Origin: an uncultured Clostridia bacterium
GTDB lineage: Bacteria; Bacillota; Clostridia; Oscillospirales; Acutalibacteraceae
Assembly: GCA_944380845.1 (NCBI GenBank)
Contig: CALWIU010000008.1
Location: 1-53,991, forward strand
Direction of reading: 5' to 3'
Length of the DNA stretch: 53,991 nucleotides
Both the position numbers and the translations under genes were made by a program. The notes under the pieces were generated by a model. It was not told where the DNA came from. It worked only from the letters and a program-made list of their open reading frames with translations, and did no database searches. Positions within the stretch are counted from its first letter, which is position 1. Each line of letters opens with the position of its first letter. Below, in pieces: positions 25,581-33,848 of the stretch.

Positions 25581-26660
25581 TTATTTTTCCAATAACCGAT
25601 CGTATACCGCCACTGCCGCAGCCGCTTCCACCACGGGAACGGCACGAACGGCAACGCAGGGATCGTGTCTGCCCTGAATGCACAGGGTCGTGTTTACTTT
25701 CTTTTGCAGATCCACCGTCTGCTGACGCAGTGCGATGGAGGGAGTGGGCTTGAACGCCACGGTAAACAGCACGGGCATACCATCGCTCATGCCGCCCAGA
25801 ATACCGCCGCAGTGATTGGTTCTGGTACGCACCACGCCTGCGTCGTCATAATAAAAGGGGTCGTTGTTTTCACTGCCTGCCATTTTGGCGGCGTCAAACC
25901 CCGCGCCGAAGGAAATGCCCTTGACGGCGGGAATTCCAAACACCACCGCCGCGATCGAACCGTCCAGCCCGCCGTATCCGGCGTTGCCAACGCCCACCGG
26001 CAGACCGTCCACCCGGCATTCCACCGTTCCGCCGACGCTGTCCAGCGCCAGCCGCGCCTGTTCGATCCGCTCCTGCATCCGCCGTCCCGCCTCTTCGTCC
26101 AGTGCCGGGAAAGCAGCGCCGGCAAAAAGGGCTTCCTCCTCAGCCGAAAAGGCAAGGGGGTCACAGGGACGATCCGTCACCTCGCCGACGCTGAGCAGGT
26201 GCGCATGAATCGTAATGCCCTGCGCTTTGAGAGCCTGCAAGGCAATGCCGCCCACCACACAGAGCGGCGCGGTCAGCCGCGCAGAAAACTGCCCGCCTCC
26301 GGCGATGTCGTTCATGCCGCCGAATTTGACCGCCGCAGGATAATCGCTGTGGCCGGGGCGGGGCTTTGCCCGCAGTTCATCATAATCCCGTGAACGGGTG
26401 TTGTTGTTTTCAATGATTGCCGTCAACGGCGCTCCGTTGGTTTTGCCGCCGGTCAGCCCGCAAAGAAAACGGGGACTGTCCGCCTCCTTGCGCGGTGTGG
26501 TGCCCTTCTGTCCCGGCGCACGGCGCGCCAGAAAATGGCTCAGTTCGTCCATATCCACCGCAAGCCCCGCCGGGAACCCCTCGACGGTCACGCCGATGGC
26601 TTTGGAATGGGACTGTCCGAAAATGGAAACCTGTAATTGTCTGCCAAAAGAAAAAGCCAT
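25581..26660 (-). CDS. aroC: Chorismate synthase
   Basis: A 359-aa protein that opens SFGRQLQVSIFGQSHSKAIG, the family start with the catalytic His. It contains RRAPGQKGTTPRKEAD, NNNTRSRDYDELRAKPRPGHSDYPAAVKFGG and GGGQFSARLTAP, which shape the FMN and EPSP pocket, and RTNHCGGILGGMSDG. It makes chorismate from EPSP by anti-1,4 elimination using reduced FMN. The aroA stop lies 4 bp upstream. Confidence 0.96.
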   Translation of the reverse strand: MAFSFGRQLQVSIFGQSHSKAIGVTVEGFPAGLAVDMDELSHFLARRAPGQKGTTPRKEADSPRFLCGLTGGKTNGAPLTAIIENNNTRSRDYDELRAKPRPGHSDYPAAVKFGGMNDIAGGGQFSARLTAPLCVVGGIALQALKAQGITIHAHLLSVGEVTDRPCDPLAFSAEEEALFAGAAFPALDEEAGRRMQERIEQARLALDSVGGTVECRVDGLPVGVGNAGYGGLDGSIAAVVFGIPAVKGISFGAGFDAAKMAGSENNDPFYYDDAGVVRTRTNHCGGILGGMSDGMPVLFTVAFKPTPSIALRQQTVDLQKKVNTTLCIQGRHDPCVAVRAVPVVEAAAAVAVYDRLLEK

Positions 26661-26664
26661 GCCG

Positions 26665-27933
26665 TCACGCTCCTGTCTGTATGATCTGCGCGCCCAGAGA
26701 GGAAAAATCCTCCCAGAACCGCGGATAAGATTTTTTCACGGCGCCCGCATCCGTCACCGTGACGGCGCCGTCACAGCAGCAGGAAGCGATGGCGGCGGTC
26801 ATGGCGATCCGGTGGTCGTTGAAGGAATCGCAGACCCCGCCGTGCAGGGAACCGCCTTCCAGAATCAGCCCGTCGTCGGTTTCTTCGACTTTTCCGCCCA
26901 GGGAACGGATCGTACTGCTGACGGTCGCGAGGCGGTCGCTTTCTTTCAAACGAAGCCGCGCGGCATGATCGATGACCGTTCTGCCCTTTGCCCGTGCGGC
27001 AAGCAGGGAAAGGATCGGCACCAGATCGGGAATGTTTTCGGCATTGATCGAAATCCCCGAAAGCGCCGACGGATAGACGGTGCAGGTTCCTGCCGCCGGA
27101 TCCGTTTCGACTTTCGCGCCGAACTGCCGCAGCAGATCGACAATCGCCTTATCTCCCTGCAACGAATCCATATGCAGTCCCGTCACCGTGACCGGCGCTT
27201 TTCCCAAAGCGCCCGCAGCCAAAAAGAACGCCGCATTGGACCAGTCGCCCTCCGCAGCGGCACGCCCCGGCGAAACATACCCTGCGGCGGGTACGATATA
27301 GGTATTGCCGTCAAAGCGCGGCGAAACGCCGAAGGCAGCCATTGCCCCGGCGGTCATATCCACATAGGAACGGGACTCAAACCGTCCGCTCAGATGCAGG
27401 CGGCACTCGTGCCCTGTCAGCGCAAAAGCAAACAGCAGCCCGCTGATGAATTGTGAGGACACATCCGCCGCAATGGAAAAATCCGATCCCGTCAGTTTTC
27501 CGCGCACCGAAAAAGGAACGCTGCCTTTTTCCGAAAGCCAAACGCCGTGCTCCGTCAACACCTCATAAAGGGGCGATAACGGGCGCTGCGGAATGCGCCC
27601 GGTCGGATAAAAATCCGCCTCAATGCCCAGCGCCGCCGCCACCGGGATCAAAAAGCGGAAAGTCGCGCCGCTCTCCCGGCTGTGGCAGTCCGCCCGCGCA
27701 GGCAGCGTCCCGACTGGCGTCACCGAAAAACCGTCGGCGGTGCGCACAATTTTCGCGCCGAAAGCACGCAGGCAGTCGGCTGTCGCCTCAATATCCTCCG
27801 AAGTATCGGTGCAGATCAGTTCGGTATTGCCCCGGCTGAGAGCGGCACAGATCAAAAGCCGATGTGCGGCGGATTTAGAAGTCACCGCCCGTAAGAAGCC
27901 GCCTGCTGGCGGCTGTTTGATGCAAATATCCAT
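26665..27933 (-). CDS. aroA: 3-phosphoshikimate 1-carboxyvinyltransferase (EPSP synthase)
   Basis: A 422-aa protein of normal length. Recognisable positions: the N-terminal SKSAAHRLLICAALS (phosphate-binding Lys-Ser; most bacteria have SKSxxxR), DTSEDIEATADCLRAFGA, HSRESGATFRFLIPVAA, SSQFISGLLFA and, near the C-terminus, LKESDRLATVSSTIRSLG and DSFNDHRIAMTAA. It transfers enolpyruvate from PEP to shikimate 3-phosphate. The usual GNAGT glyphosate-site motif is replaced by RESGAT, closer to class II-like or divergent clostridial enzymes. That difference is visible; its effect on inhibitor binding is not. Confidence 0.95.
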   Translation of the reverse strand: MDICIKQPPAGGFLRAVTSKSAAHRLLICAALSRGNTELICTDTSEDIEATADCLRAFGAKIVRTADGFSVTPVGTLPARADCHSRESGATFRFLIPVAAALGIEADFYPTGRIPQRPLSPLYEVLTEHGVWLSEKGSVPFSVRGKLTGSDFSIAADVSSQFISGLLFAFALTGHECRLHLSGRFESRSYVDMTAGAMAAFGVSPRFDGNTYIVPAAGYVSPGRAAAEGDWSNAAFFLAAGALGKAPVTVTGLHMDSLQGDKAIVDLLRQFGAKVETDPAAGTCTVYPSALSGISINAENIPDLVPILSLLAARAKGRTVIDHAARLRLKESDRLATVSSTIRSLGGKVEETDDGLILEGGSLHGGVCDSFNDHRIAMTAAIASCCCDGAVTVTDAGAVKKSYPRFWEDFSSLGAQIIQTGA

Positions 27934-27944
27934 CCCGATTCCCT

Positions 27945-28994
27945 TTACATCCCTTTCTGGAAGAAATCCGGCAGCTCGCTGACATTCATCGGCAGCAGCT
28001 CGGCTTTTCCGATGTCCCGGGGCACCACCAGCGTGATCGTATCGCCCCGGCGCTTTTTATCCGAAAGGGCTTTTTCGCAAAGCCGCTTTGCCGGATACGG
28101 ACAGGAAAGATCAAAACCGTACATACGCAAAAGCAAAAGAATTTCATCCCGGCAGACCGCGTCGCAAAAACCCATGGCTTCCGCCGCGCGGCTTTCCGCC
28201 GCCATACCGATGGCGACACCGCCGCCGTGGCTGACGGCAAAATGACTGCACGCCTCGACCGCGTGCCCGACGGTATGCCCGAAATTCAAAAGCTGCCGAA
28301 GCCCCGTATCAAATTCATCCTGCGCCACAATGTCCCGCTTGATCCCGACGCACCGGGTAATGATTTTTTCCAGCTGCGGGCGAATCGGCTGTTTCAGCGC
28401 CGCAAACAGTTCGCGGTCGGCAATCACCGCGTATTTAATGACCTCGGCGCATCCGTCGCGGAAAATCTCCTCCCGCAGGGTATCCAATGTTTTGATATCG
28501 CAGATCACCAGTTCCGGCTGGTAAAACGCGCCCGCCAGATTTTTTCCGGCCGGCAGATCGATGGCGGTCTTGCCGCCGACAGAGGAATCCACCGCCGCCA
28601 GAAGGGTGGTCGGCAGCTGAATGAAGTTCATGCCCCGGTTAAAGCACGCCGCCGCAAACCCCGCCAAATCGCCGACAACGCCGCCGCCCAGCGCGGCAAC
28701 CACATCGGAACGGGTAAATTTCTTCTCCGCAAGAAAATTCAAAATCGCCAGAAAGTTTTCGGCATTTTTCGACGCTTCCCCATGCGGTATCACAAAGGTT
28801 TCGACCCGATATCCCGCCTGCCGCAGCGAGGCGGTAAAGGTTTTCCCGTACAGCCCGTCCACCGTGTCATCCGTCACGACCAGCACCGCGTCGCCGCCGG
28901 TGGTCTGCCGGATCCTTCCGCCTGCCTCGGGCAGCAGGTTTTCGCCGATCAGGATTTCATATGTTTTGGACGCCTTAACAACTACTTTTTCCAC
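27945..28994 (-). CDS. aroB: 3-dehydroquinate synthase
   Basis: The start is taken as the GTG at 28994, because GAGGAGG ends 9 nt before it and a TTG at 29003 would abut that site; the product is 349 aa. It contains VTDDTVDGLYG, PHGEASKN, ALGGGVVGDLAGFAAACFNRGMNFIQLPTTLLA (NAD and metal region, about 95-130), SVGGKTAID, and the Zn ligands in EVIKYAV, NFGHTVGHAVE and SHGGGVAIGM. It converts DAHP to 3-dehydroquinate. The gene starts 20 bp inside the end of tyrA. Confidence 0.95.
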   Translation of the reverse strand: MEKVVVKASKTYEILIGENLLPEAGGRIRQTTGGDAVLVVTDDTVDGLYGKTFTASLRQAGYRVETFVIPHGEASKNAENFLAILNFLAEKKFTRSDVVAALGGGVVGDLAGFAAACFNRGMNFIQLPTTLLAAVDSSVGGKTAIDLPAGKNLAGAFYQPELVICDIKTLDTLREEIFRDGCAEVIKYAVIADRELFAALKQPIRPQLEKIITRCVGIKRDIVAQDEFDTGLRQLLNFGHTVGHAVEACSHFAVSHGGGVAIGMAAESRAAEAMGFCDAVCRDEILLLLRMYGFDLSCPYPAKRLCEKALSDKKRRGDTITLVVPRDIGKAELLPMNVSELPDFFQKGM

Positions 28995-29823
28995 CGCCGT
29001 CAACCTCCTCTTTGATTTCTCTGCCCTCTTTCAACAGGGCTTTGAGGGTGTTTCCATCCGCCGTTTCCAGCGCGGTTTTGTATTTTTCCAGCTCGCCGAT
29101 CAAATGCGACAGCTCAAAAATCAGGTTTTCCCGATTGTCCAGAAACAGCTCGGTCCACATGGTTTCATTGAGCCAGGCGACCCTTGTCAGATCCTTATAG
29201 CTTCCCGCCGAAAAACCGGTATGCCGCCTCGCGGTCGGGCTTTTGATATAGGCGTTCGACACCACATGCGCCAGCTGCGAAGTAAAGGCAATCAGCCGGT
29301 CATGCTCTTCGGCGCTTGTTATCGACAGGGTGCCGAACCCCGCCGGCGCCAACAGCCGTTTGATGTTCTCAAGATACGCCATATCCACGCCTTTTTTCGG
29401 CACCAGCACCATCGGCGCGCCCCGGAACAGATCCCCATCTGAATATTTAAAACCGGAAAACTGCGTGCCCGCCATCGGGTGACCGCCCACAAACGAAAAC
29501 CCCTGCTCTTCTGCAATGGGGAAACACGCGTCGCAAACGGCTTTTTTCACGCCGCAGCAATCGATCACCGTTGCGGTTTTGGCAATTTTTTCCTTATTTT
29601 CCCGCAGCCAGGCAATCGAAGCGTCCGGATACACGGTCAGCAAAATCAATTCACAGCGGGGAATGGTCTCATCATCCAACAGCCCGTCCGACGCGCCTGC
29701 CAGTATGGCGAAACGGGCGGTCTGCTCCGTGCGGTTGGAAGCGTAGACCGTACAGCCCGCTTTTTTATACGCCTTTGCCATGGACCCCCCGATCAGTCCC
29801 AGCCCGACAATTCCGACAATCAT
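28975..29823 (-). CDS. tyrA: Prephenate dehydrogenase
   Basis: A 282-aa protein that begins with a Rossmann motif, IVGIVGLGLIGGSMAKAYKK. It carries VIDCCGVKKAVCDAC, GGHPMAGTQFSGFKYSD with the catalytic His region (about 130-145) and TSQLAHVVSNAY with the second conserved His. It oxidises prephenate to 4-hydroxyphenylpyruvate, the tyrosine branch. Unlike many Firmicutes forms it has no C-terminal ACT domain, so feedback control may rest on transcription (see the leader) rather than on this enzyme. It overlaps aroB. Confidence 0.93.
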   Translation of the reverse strand: MIVGIVGLGLIGGSMAKAYKKAGCTVYASNRTEQTARFAILAGASDGLLDDETIPRCELILLTVYPDASIAWLRENKEKIAKTATVIDCCGVKKAVCDACFPIAEEQGFSFVGGHPMAGTQFSGFKYSDGDLFRGAPMVLVPKKGVDMAYLENIKRLLAPAGFGTLSITSAEEHDRLIAFTSQLAHVVSNAYIKSPTARRHTGFSAGSYKDLTRVAWLNETMWTELFLDNRENLIFELSHLIGELEKYKTALETADGNTLKALLKEGREIKEEVDGGGKSSC

Positions 29824-29836
29824 ACCTGTCTCCTCC

Positions 29837-30844
29837 TTATCGTTTCACCGCATCCAGCACCGCGCGCACGCCCTGCGCCAAATCGGCGAACTGCGCCGGC
29901 GTCAGGGACTGCGCACCGTCGCACAGCGCCTTCTGCGGGTCGTTGTGTACCTCGATCATCAAACCGTCCGCTCCGGCTGCCGCTGCCGCCAGCGCCATCG
30001 GCTTGACCATGCGGGCAATCCCCAGCGCATGGCTCGGATCCACCACCACCGGCAAATGCGTCAGCTCATGCAGAACCGGCACTGCGGACAGATCCAGCGT
30101 GTTGCGCGTAACGGTTTCATAGGTGCGGATTCCCCGTTCACACAGAATGATCTGATCGTTGCCGCCCGCCATGATGTATTCGGCGCTCATCAACAGTTCC
30201 TTGATGGTTGCCGCCAGTCCTCTTTTCAGCAAAATCGGTTTTCTGATCTTGCCCAGCTCTTTTAACAGCTCAAAATTCTGCATATTGCGCGCGCCAACCT
30301 GAATGATATCGACATTTTCAAACATCGGCAAATGGTTGGCGTTCATGATCTCGGTGATGATCGGCATCCCGGTTTTCTTTTTCGCTTCCTCCAGAATGTG
30401 GATGCCCTCTTCCTTCAAGCCCTGAAAATCATAGGGAGAGGTACGCGGTTTGAACGCACCGCCGCGCAGCACCCCTGCGCCCGCCTTTTTGACTTCGGCG
30501 GCAATGTTCTGCACCTGCTCGCGGCTTTCCACCGAACAGGGACCGGCGATGAACTGAAAATGTCCGCCGCCGAACTGCACATCGGGCGTCACGCGCACCA
30601 CCGTATCGTCCGGGTGGAATTTGCGGTTGGCGTTTTTATACGGCTCGGTAATGCGCTTGACCGATTCAATGATATCCAGTCCCTGCAAAAGGTCAATGTC
30701 GATTTTCGCCGTGTCGCCGATCAGCCCCAGAATGGTGCTGTACTCTCCCCGCGAAACATGAACATCCAGCCCCTGATCCTTGAACCAGTCGATCAGATTC
30801 TGCATTTGTTTTTCGTCTGTGCCCTGCTTCAATACTGCAATCAT
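29837..30844 (-). CDS. aroF: DAHP synthase (type I beta, with N-terminal FPD domain)
   Basis: The ATG at 30844 has GGAGGG about 8 nt upstream; an upstream in-frame extension overlaps the terminator hairpin and is rejected. The 335-aa product starts with a ferredoxin-like regulatory (FPD) domain (residues 1-70) and continues with the KDSA/AroG barrel: FIAGPCSVES, GGAFKPRTSPYDFQG, QVGARNMQNFELL, LLKRGLAATIKE and VVDPSHALG with the metal-site residues. It condenses PEP and erythrose-4-phosphate, the committed step. As first structural gene of the operon it stands directly behind the aromatic leader and its terminator. Confidence 0.96.
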   Translation of the reverse strand: MIAVLKQGTDEKQMQNLIDWFKDQGLDVHVSRGEYSTILGLIGDTAKIDIDLLQGLDIIESVKRITEPYKNANRKFHPDDTVVRVTPDVQFGGGHFQFIAGPCSVESREQVQNIAAEVKKAGAGVLRGGAFKPRTSPYDFQGLKEEGIHILEEAKKKTGMPIITEIMNANHLPMFENVDIIQVGARNMQNFELLKELGKIRKPILLKRGLAATIKELLMSAEYIMAGGNDQIILCERGIRTYETVTRNTLDLSAVPVLHELTHLPVVVDPSHALGIARMVKPMALAAAAAGADGLMIEVHNDPQKALCDGAQSLTPAQFADLAQGVRAVLDAVKR

Positions 30845-30869
30845 AGAAAATCCCTCCGATGAAATCATT

Positions 30870-30904
30870 ACAAAAAAGAAAGCCATGCAGTGATCCCGCA
30901 TGGC
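30870..30904 (-). terminator. Attenuator terminator of the aro operon
   Basis: Inverted repeat gccatgc (30882-30888) / gcatggc (30898-30904) followed on the minus strand by TTCTTTTTTGT (30870-30880). It lies between the leader-peptide stop (30951) and the aroF ATG (30844), the layout of a transcription attenuator. The loop contains ATCACT on the minus strand, complementary to AGTGAT just after the leader stop, a possible antiterminator contact. Confidence 0.85.
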
Positions 30905-30930
30905 GTTTTTCCGTAAAGAGAAAACGAAAC

Positions 30931-31004
30931 CTTTTCAGCAGAAATCACTTTCACTCAGCCAAAGCAAAGTAAAAGTAATAAAAGTAATATTCAGCTGAAA
31001 AAAG
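30931..31004 (-). promoter_or_regulatory. Leader RNA hairpin enclosing the aromatic codons
   Basis: On the minus strand CTTTTTTCAGC (complement of 30994-31004) can pair with GCTGAAAAG (complement of 30931-30939). It encloses the Tyr/Phe codons and the leader stop, as the 1:2 pause hairpin of classical attenuators does. I judged this by eye; no energy was calculated. Confidence 0.55.
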
Positions 31005-31016
31005 CCGATTCAACAT
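30951..31016 (-). CDS. Aromatic leader peptide (YYFYYFYF) of the aro operon
   Basis: The ATG at 31016 has GGAGA 8 nt upstream; an in-frame ATG at 31022 is too close to that site. The 21-codon frame reads MLNRLFSAE, then eight aromatic codons in a row (YYFYYFYF: four Tyr-Tyr-Phe/Tyr-Phe steps using TAT, TAC and TTT), then ALAE and TGA. It follows a consensus promoter and precedes a terminator hairpin and aroF. A ribosome short of Phe-tRNA or Tyr-tRNA would stall there and could favour readthrough into the operon. This is ribosome-mediated attenuation by analogy with pheA/trp leaders, here covering the entire common pathway. Aromatic runs of this length are very unlikely by chance. Confidence 0.85.
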   Translation of the reverse strand: MLNRLFSAEYYFYYFYFALAE

Positions 31017-31044
31017 TTTCATTCTCTCCGTTTCTTTGACAAAC

Positions 31045-31073
31045 AGTATAGCACGCAGCGCCTGCGCTGTCAA
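31045..31073 (-). promoter_or_regulatory. Consensus promoter of the aro operon
   Basis: Minus strand TTGACA (31068-31073), exactly 17-bp spacer, TATACT (31045-31050). The transcript should start near 31038, about 22 nt before the leader-peptide ATG. Confidence 0.88.
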
Positions 31074-31185
31074 CCGTCGCCGCCGGGGCAGATTGACCGA
31101 ACTTCTTCCGTTTTTTTAGATAACTTTCACAATTTAAAGCCGCATTGCTTTGCATTGCAAAAGAAAATTGAATATTTTAAAAAAT

Positions 31186-31968
31186 TTATGTACGATTTCT
31201 AATGTATATATGTTTTACGCCCTTGTTGTTGGTATCGCGGAAATCCGTTTCAAACATATCGGTACTGCGGATCAGGTCAGACAGCTTGGGGAACCCATAG
31301 TTCCGGCTGTCGAAATCCGGACGCTTTTTGGAAATCAGATTGCCGATCTCCCCCAGGAACGCCCATCCCTCGTCGTCGGCGACGATGTCGATGGAATTGG
31401 CAATCAGGCGAATGACATCCTTGGGCAAAGGCGTGTTCTTTCTGATTTTGGACTGCGCTTTCTGTTCCGTCCTGACGGTTTTGCCCTTGACGGTTTTTTT
31501 CTCGTCCTTTTCCTCCATATGCGGTTTCAAAATTTCCAGATAAATGAATTTTTCACACGCGGCAATAAACGGCGCCGGGGTCTTTTTTTCACCGATGCCG
31601 ATCACCTTCATCCCCGCTTCCCGCAGTCTGGTGGCAAGGCGCGTGAAATCACTGTCGCTGGAAACGATGCAAAAGCCGTCAACTTTGTTGCTGTATAAAA
31701 TATCCATCGCGTCAATAATCATGGCGGAGTCGGTGGAATTTTTGCCGTAGGTATAGCTGTATTGCTGGATCGGAATAATGGCGTTTTCCAACAGGCAGTT
31801 TTTCCACCCGGAAACCGTCGGCTGGGTCCAGTCGCCGTAAATGCGCTTGAGTGTCGGCGTCCCGTAGCGGGTAATTTCCTCCAGCATTTCCTTTACATAA
31901 GAATAAGGCACATTGTCCGCGTCGATCAGCACCGCCAGTCTGAGATCCGAAGCATCGTTATTATTCAT
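31186..31968 (-). CDS. NYN-domain (PIN-like) RNase-type protein with LOTUS-like C-terminus
   Basis: A 260-aa soluble protein. The N-terminal NYN domain (about residues 9-150) shows the four-Asp pattern of the family: AVLIDADNVP, a central KNSTDSAMIIDAMD, and FCIVSSDSDFTRLATRLREAG. A Lys-rich linker (about 150-185) leads to a helical C-terminal domain with DEGWAFLGEIGNLISKKRPDFDSRNYGFPKLSDLIRS, the pattern of OST-HTH/LOTUS RNA-binding domains. Such proteins are predicted RNases. The ATG lies 8 bp inside the end of the transporter gene, so the two are translationally coupled. The aro promoter starts about 110 bp downstream; that gap is AT-rich and shows no clear terminator. Confidence 0.85.
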   Translation of the reverse strand: MNNNDASDLRLAVLIDADNVPYSYVKEMLEEITRYGTPTLKRIYGDWTQPTVSGWKNCLLENAIIPIQQYSYTYGKNSTDSAMIIDAMDILYSNKVDGFCIVSSDSDFTRLATRLREAGMKVIGIGEKKTPAPFIAACEKFIYLEILKPHMEEKDEKKTVKGKTVRTEQKAQSKIRKNTPLPKDVIRLIANSIDIVADDEGWAFLGEIGNLISKKRPDFDSRNYGFPKLSDLIRSTDMFETDFRDTNNKGVKHIYIRNRT

Positions 31969-33310
31969 GCGTTCCGCTGTCCTTTCCGTTTTTGTTTTCC
32001 CGCTTTTGCTCCTGACTCTTCCGTTCGGATACCGCGCGGGTAATAAAGGCGGCTAATTTCTGACCGGGATTGTTCGGCTCAATGGGCGCGGTACGGCTTG
32101 CGAGCACCTCTTTTTCAAAGCGTTCGTCGATCTCCTCCGGCGACAGACCCGCCTGCTCCTGCACCCGGCGCTTTTCACTGCGCTCGGTTTTAAGAAAGCT
32201 GATGATGCCTTCGTCCGCCAGCAGCTTGATGACGATCACCGTCAGCGGCAGCAGGAACAACCCGATGGCGCCGAAAATTTTGGTGCCGATATACATCGAA
32301 GCGATGGTCACGATGGCAGGAAGATCAAACTGTCCGGCAACCAGCTTCGGTTCGATGATCTGCCGGATCACGGAAATGATCGCATAGACGACGATCAGCC
32401 CGATGCCCATACCGGTATTGTCGGTAATCAGGGAAATGACCGCCCAGGGGATCAGCACGGTGCCCGTGCCGAGAACCGGAACGATATCGATCAGCGCGAT
32501 GATAACGGAAATACCGATGATATAGCCGCTGTTGTAAAAGCCCAGCAGCTTTAATACAAACAGGCCGATCGACAGTTCGCAGGTTGTGATTAAAATAATA
32601 AGAAGATAGGATTTTACGATTTTGCCGATGGAAAAAGCGACCAGCTTTTTCGCGCGGGAGATTTTCTGACGGCTGTGTTCGGAAACCTGCCGCATGATAA
32701 AGTCGCGTACCACGCCGTAATCCTTGGTCAAAAAGCAGGCGGAAATAATGGTAATCAGCACCGCCACCAGGAAGGACGGAAGCTGACGCACCGTGCTCCA
32801 CGCGCCGCTCAGGGGGGTTTTCAGCGCGTTGAACAGATTATCCGTCGTAAGCGCTTCGCCAATGCTGTCCAGGAGCCGGTCGGCGGAAAAACCGCTGATG
32901 GCGTCGGTCACCGCGCCCGCCAGCGCGTCCGGCAGATTGGCGGCAAAGCTCAGCAATTCATTCTGCACGGAAGTAATCAGCGAAGGAATGCTTTCGAGTT
33001 TGGACGCAAGGAAGGAAATGAAGCTCTGCACCGGATCGACCGCCCGGGCACCGGCAAGGCCGATGAGCGTACCGGCAGCGCCAACGATCAAAAGCACCAG
33101 CACCGTTCCGGTGATCCCGCGCGGGAGTTTCGCCTTCTGGTGCAGGGCGTTGACGGGCTTCTGCAAAAGCGCCGCCAGCACAAACGCGATCAAAAACGGC
33201 GCGACCAGCGGCAGGGCCCAGCGAACAAACAGGTAAAACAGCGCAATAAACACCGCAGCATAAACCAGATTGACAAGGAAAGAAAATCGTTTGCCGGTTT
33301 TTTCGTCCAT
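31961..33310 (-). CDS. AI-2E family (PerM/YdbI-type) membrane transporter
   Basis: The ATG at 33310 (449 aa) is chosen because GGAGGT lies 7 nt upstream. The protein has two N-terminal membrane segments (LVNLVYAAVFIALFYLFVRW, VAPFLIAFVLAALL), a third near 60-80, an extracytoplasmic region (about 80-165) and a cluster of membrane helices (about 165-370) including DIVPVLGTGTVLIPWA, a family hallmark. The C-terminal tail is charged and cytoplasmic. Members have been linked to autoinducer or small-ion export; the substrate here is unknown. Confidence 0.87.
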   Translation of the reverse strand: MDEKTGKRFSFLVNLVYAAVFIALFYLFVRWALPLVAPFLIAFVLAALLQKPVNALHQKAKLPRGITGTVLVLLIVGAAGTLIGLAGARAVDPVQSFISFLASKLESIPSLITSVQNELLSFAANLPDALAGAVTDAISGFSADRLLDSIGEALTTDNLFNALKTPLSGAWSTVRQLPSFLVAVLITIISACFLTKDYGVVRDFIMRQVSEHSRQKISRAKKLVAFSIGKIVKSYLLIILITTCELSIGLFVLKLLGFYNSGYIIGISVIIALIDIVPVLGTGTVLIPWAVISLITDNTGMGIGLIVVYAIISVIRQIIEPKLVAGQFDLPAIVTIASMYIGTKIFGAIGLFLLPLTVIVIKLLADEGIISFLKTERSEKRRVQEQAGLSPEEIDERFEKEVLASRTAPIEPNNPGQKLAAFITRAVSERKSQEQKRENKNGKDSGTHE

Positions 33311-33420
33311 GAGTGAACCTCCATACAATCAGCGAAACTACTTTAAGCCATCCCAACAGGAATCCACATGTTTTCCGGCGTGCTTTTCGGAAAGCGCGCC
33401 GCCGAGTAAAGTTACCTTAT

Positions 33421-33449
33421 ATCATACAGGATTACCCCCGGCATTACAA
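33421..33449 (-). promoter_or_regulatory. Promoter for the AI-2E transporter / NYN unit
   Basis: Minus strand TTGTAA (33444-33449), 17-bp spacer, TATGAT (33421-33426), with about 105 nt of leader before the ATG. The 380-bp gap to rpmH otherwise holds only this and the divergent rpmH promoter. Confidence 0.6.
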
Positions 33450-33562
33450 GACATACCGCCGAATAAATTATGAAAAAAGTTTAACATTTCCAAAAATGAG
33501 CGTTTTCAGCGTCTGTTCGCTTCGCAAAAGCACCGGCTGAAAGCGGAAATTTCAAAAAAAGG

Positions 33563-33592
33563 TTGACAGGCTCCCGGCATTTGATATATAAT
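33563..33592 (+). promoter_or_regulatory. Promoter of the rpmH cluster
   Basis: TTGACA (33563-33568), 18-bp spacer, TATAAT (33587-33592), giving a leader of about 90 nt before rpmH. Confidence 0.8.
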
Positions 33593-33690
33593 TGTCCCTT
33601 GCAAAGGGTTTATACCTTGTTTTTTCATGCCCGGACGGCATCCCCGGCCGGACTTGTTTCACATCATTTTACAGAATGGGGGTTCCCGGT

Positions 33691-33825
33691 TTGAAACGCA
33701 CCTATCAGCCTAAAAAACGCCATCGCAAGATGGAGCACGGCTTCCGCAAGAGAATGGCCGACCGCAACGGAAGAAAAGTTCTCGCCCGCCGCAGAGCAAA
33801 GGGCAGAAAACAACTGACCTACTGA
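33691..33825 (+). CDS. rpmH: Ribosomal protein bL34
   Basis: A 44-aa basic protein, [20 protein letters not shown]... ending [13 protein letters not shown], the full length of bL34. It starts with TTG at 33691, with GGGGGT 7-8 nt upstream. The longer in-frame start at 33592 overlaps the promoter -10 and is rejected. bL34 is a late-binding 50S protein; the gene is followed 23 bp later by rnpA as in nearly all bacteria. Confidence 0.97.
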   Translation: MKRTYQPKKRHRKMEHGFRKRMADRNGRKVLARRRAKGRKQLTY

Positions 33826-33848
33826 TTTTGGCAGGTGACAGTTGCCCC

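Noticed and set aside
31081-31185. Terminator between the NYN gene and the aro promoter
   Set aside because: The sequence is AT-rich with only imperfect short repeats; no stem with a U run could be supported.
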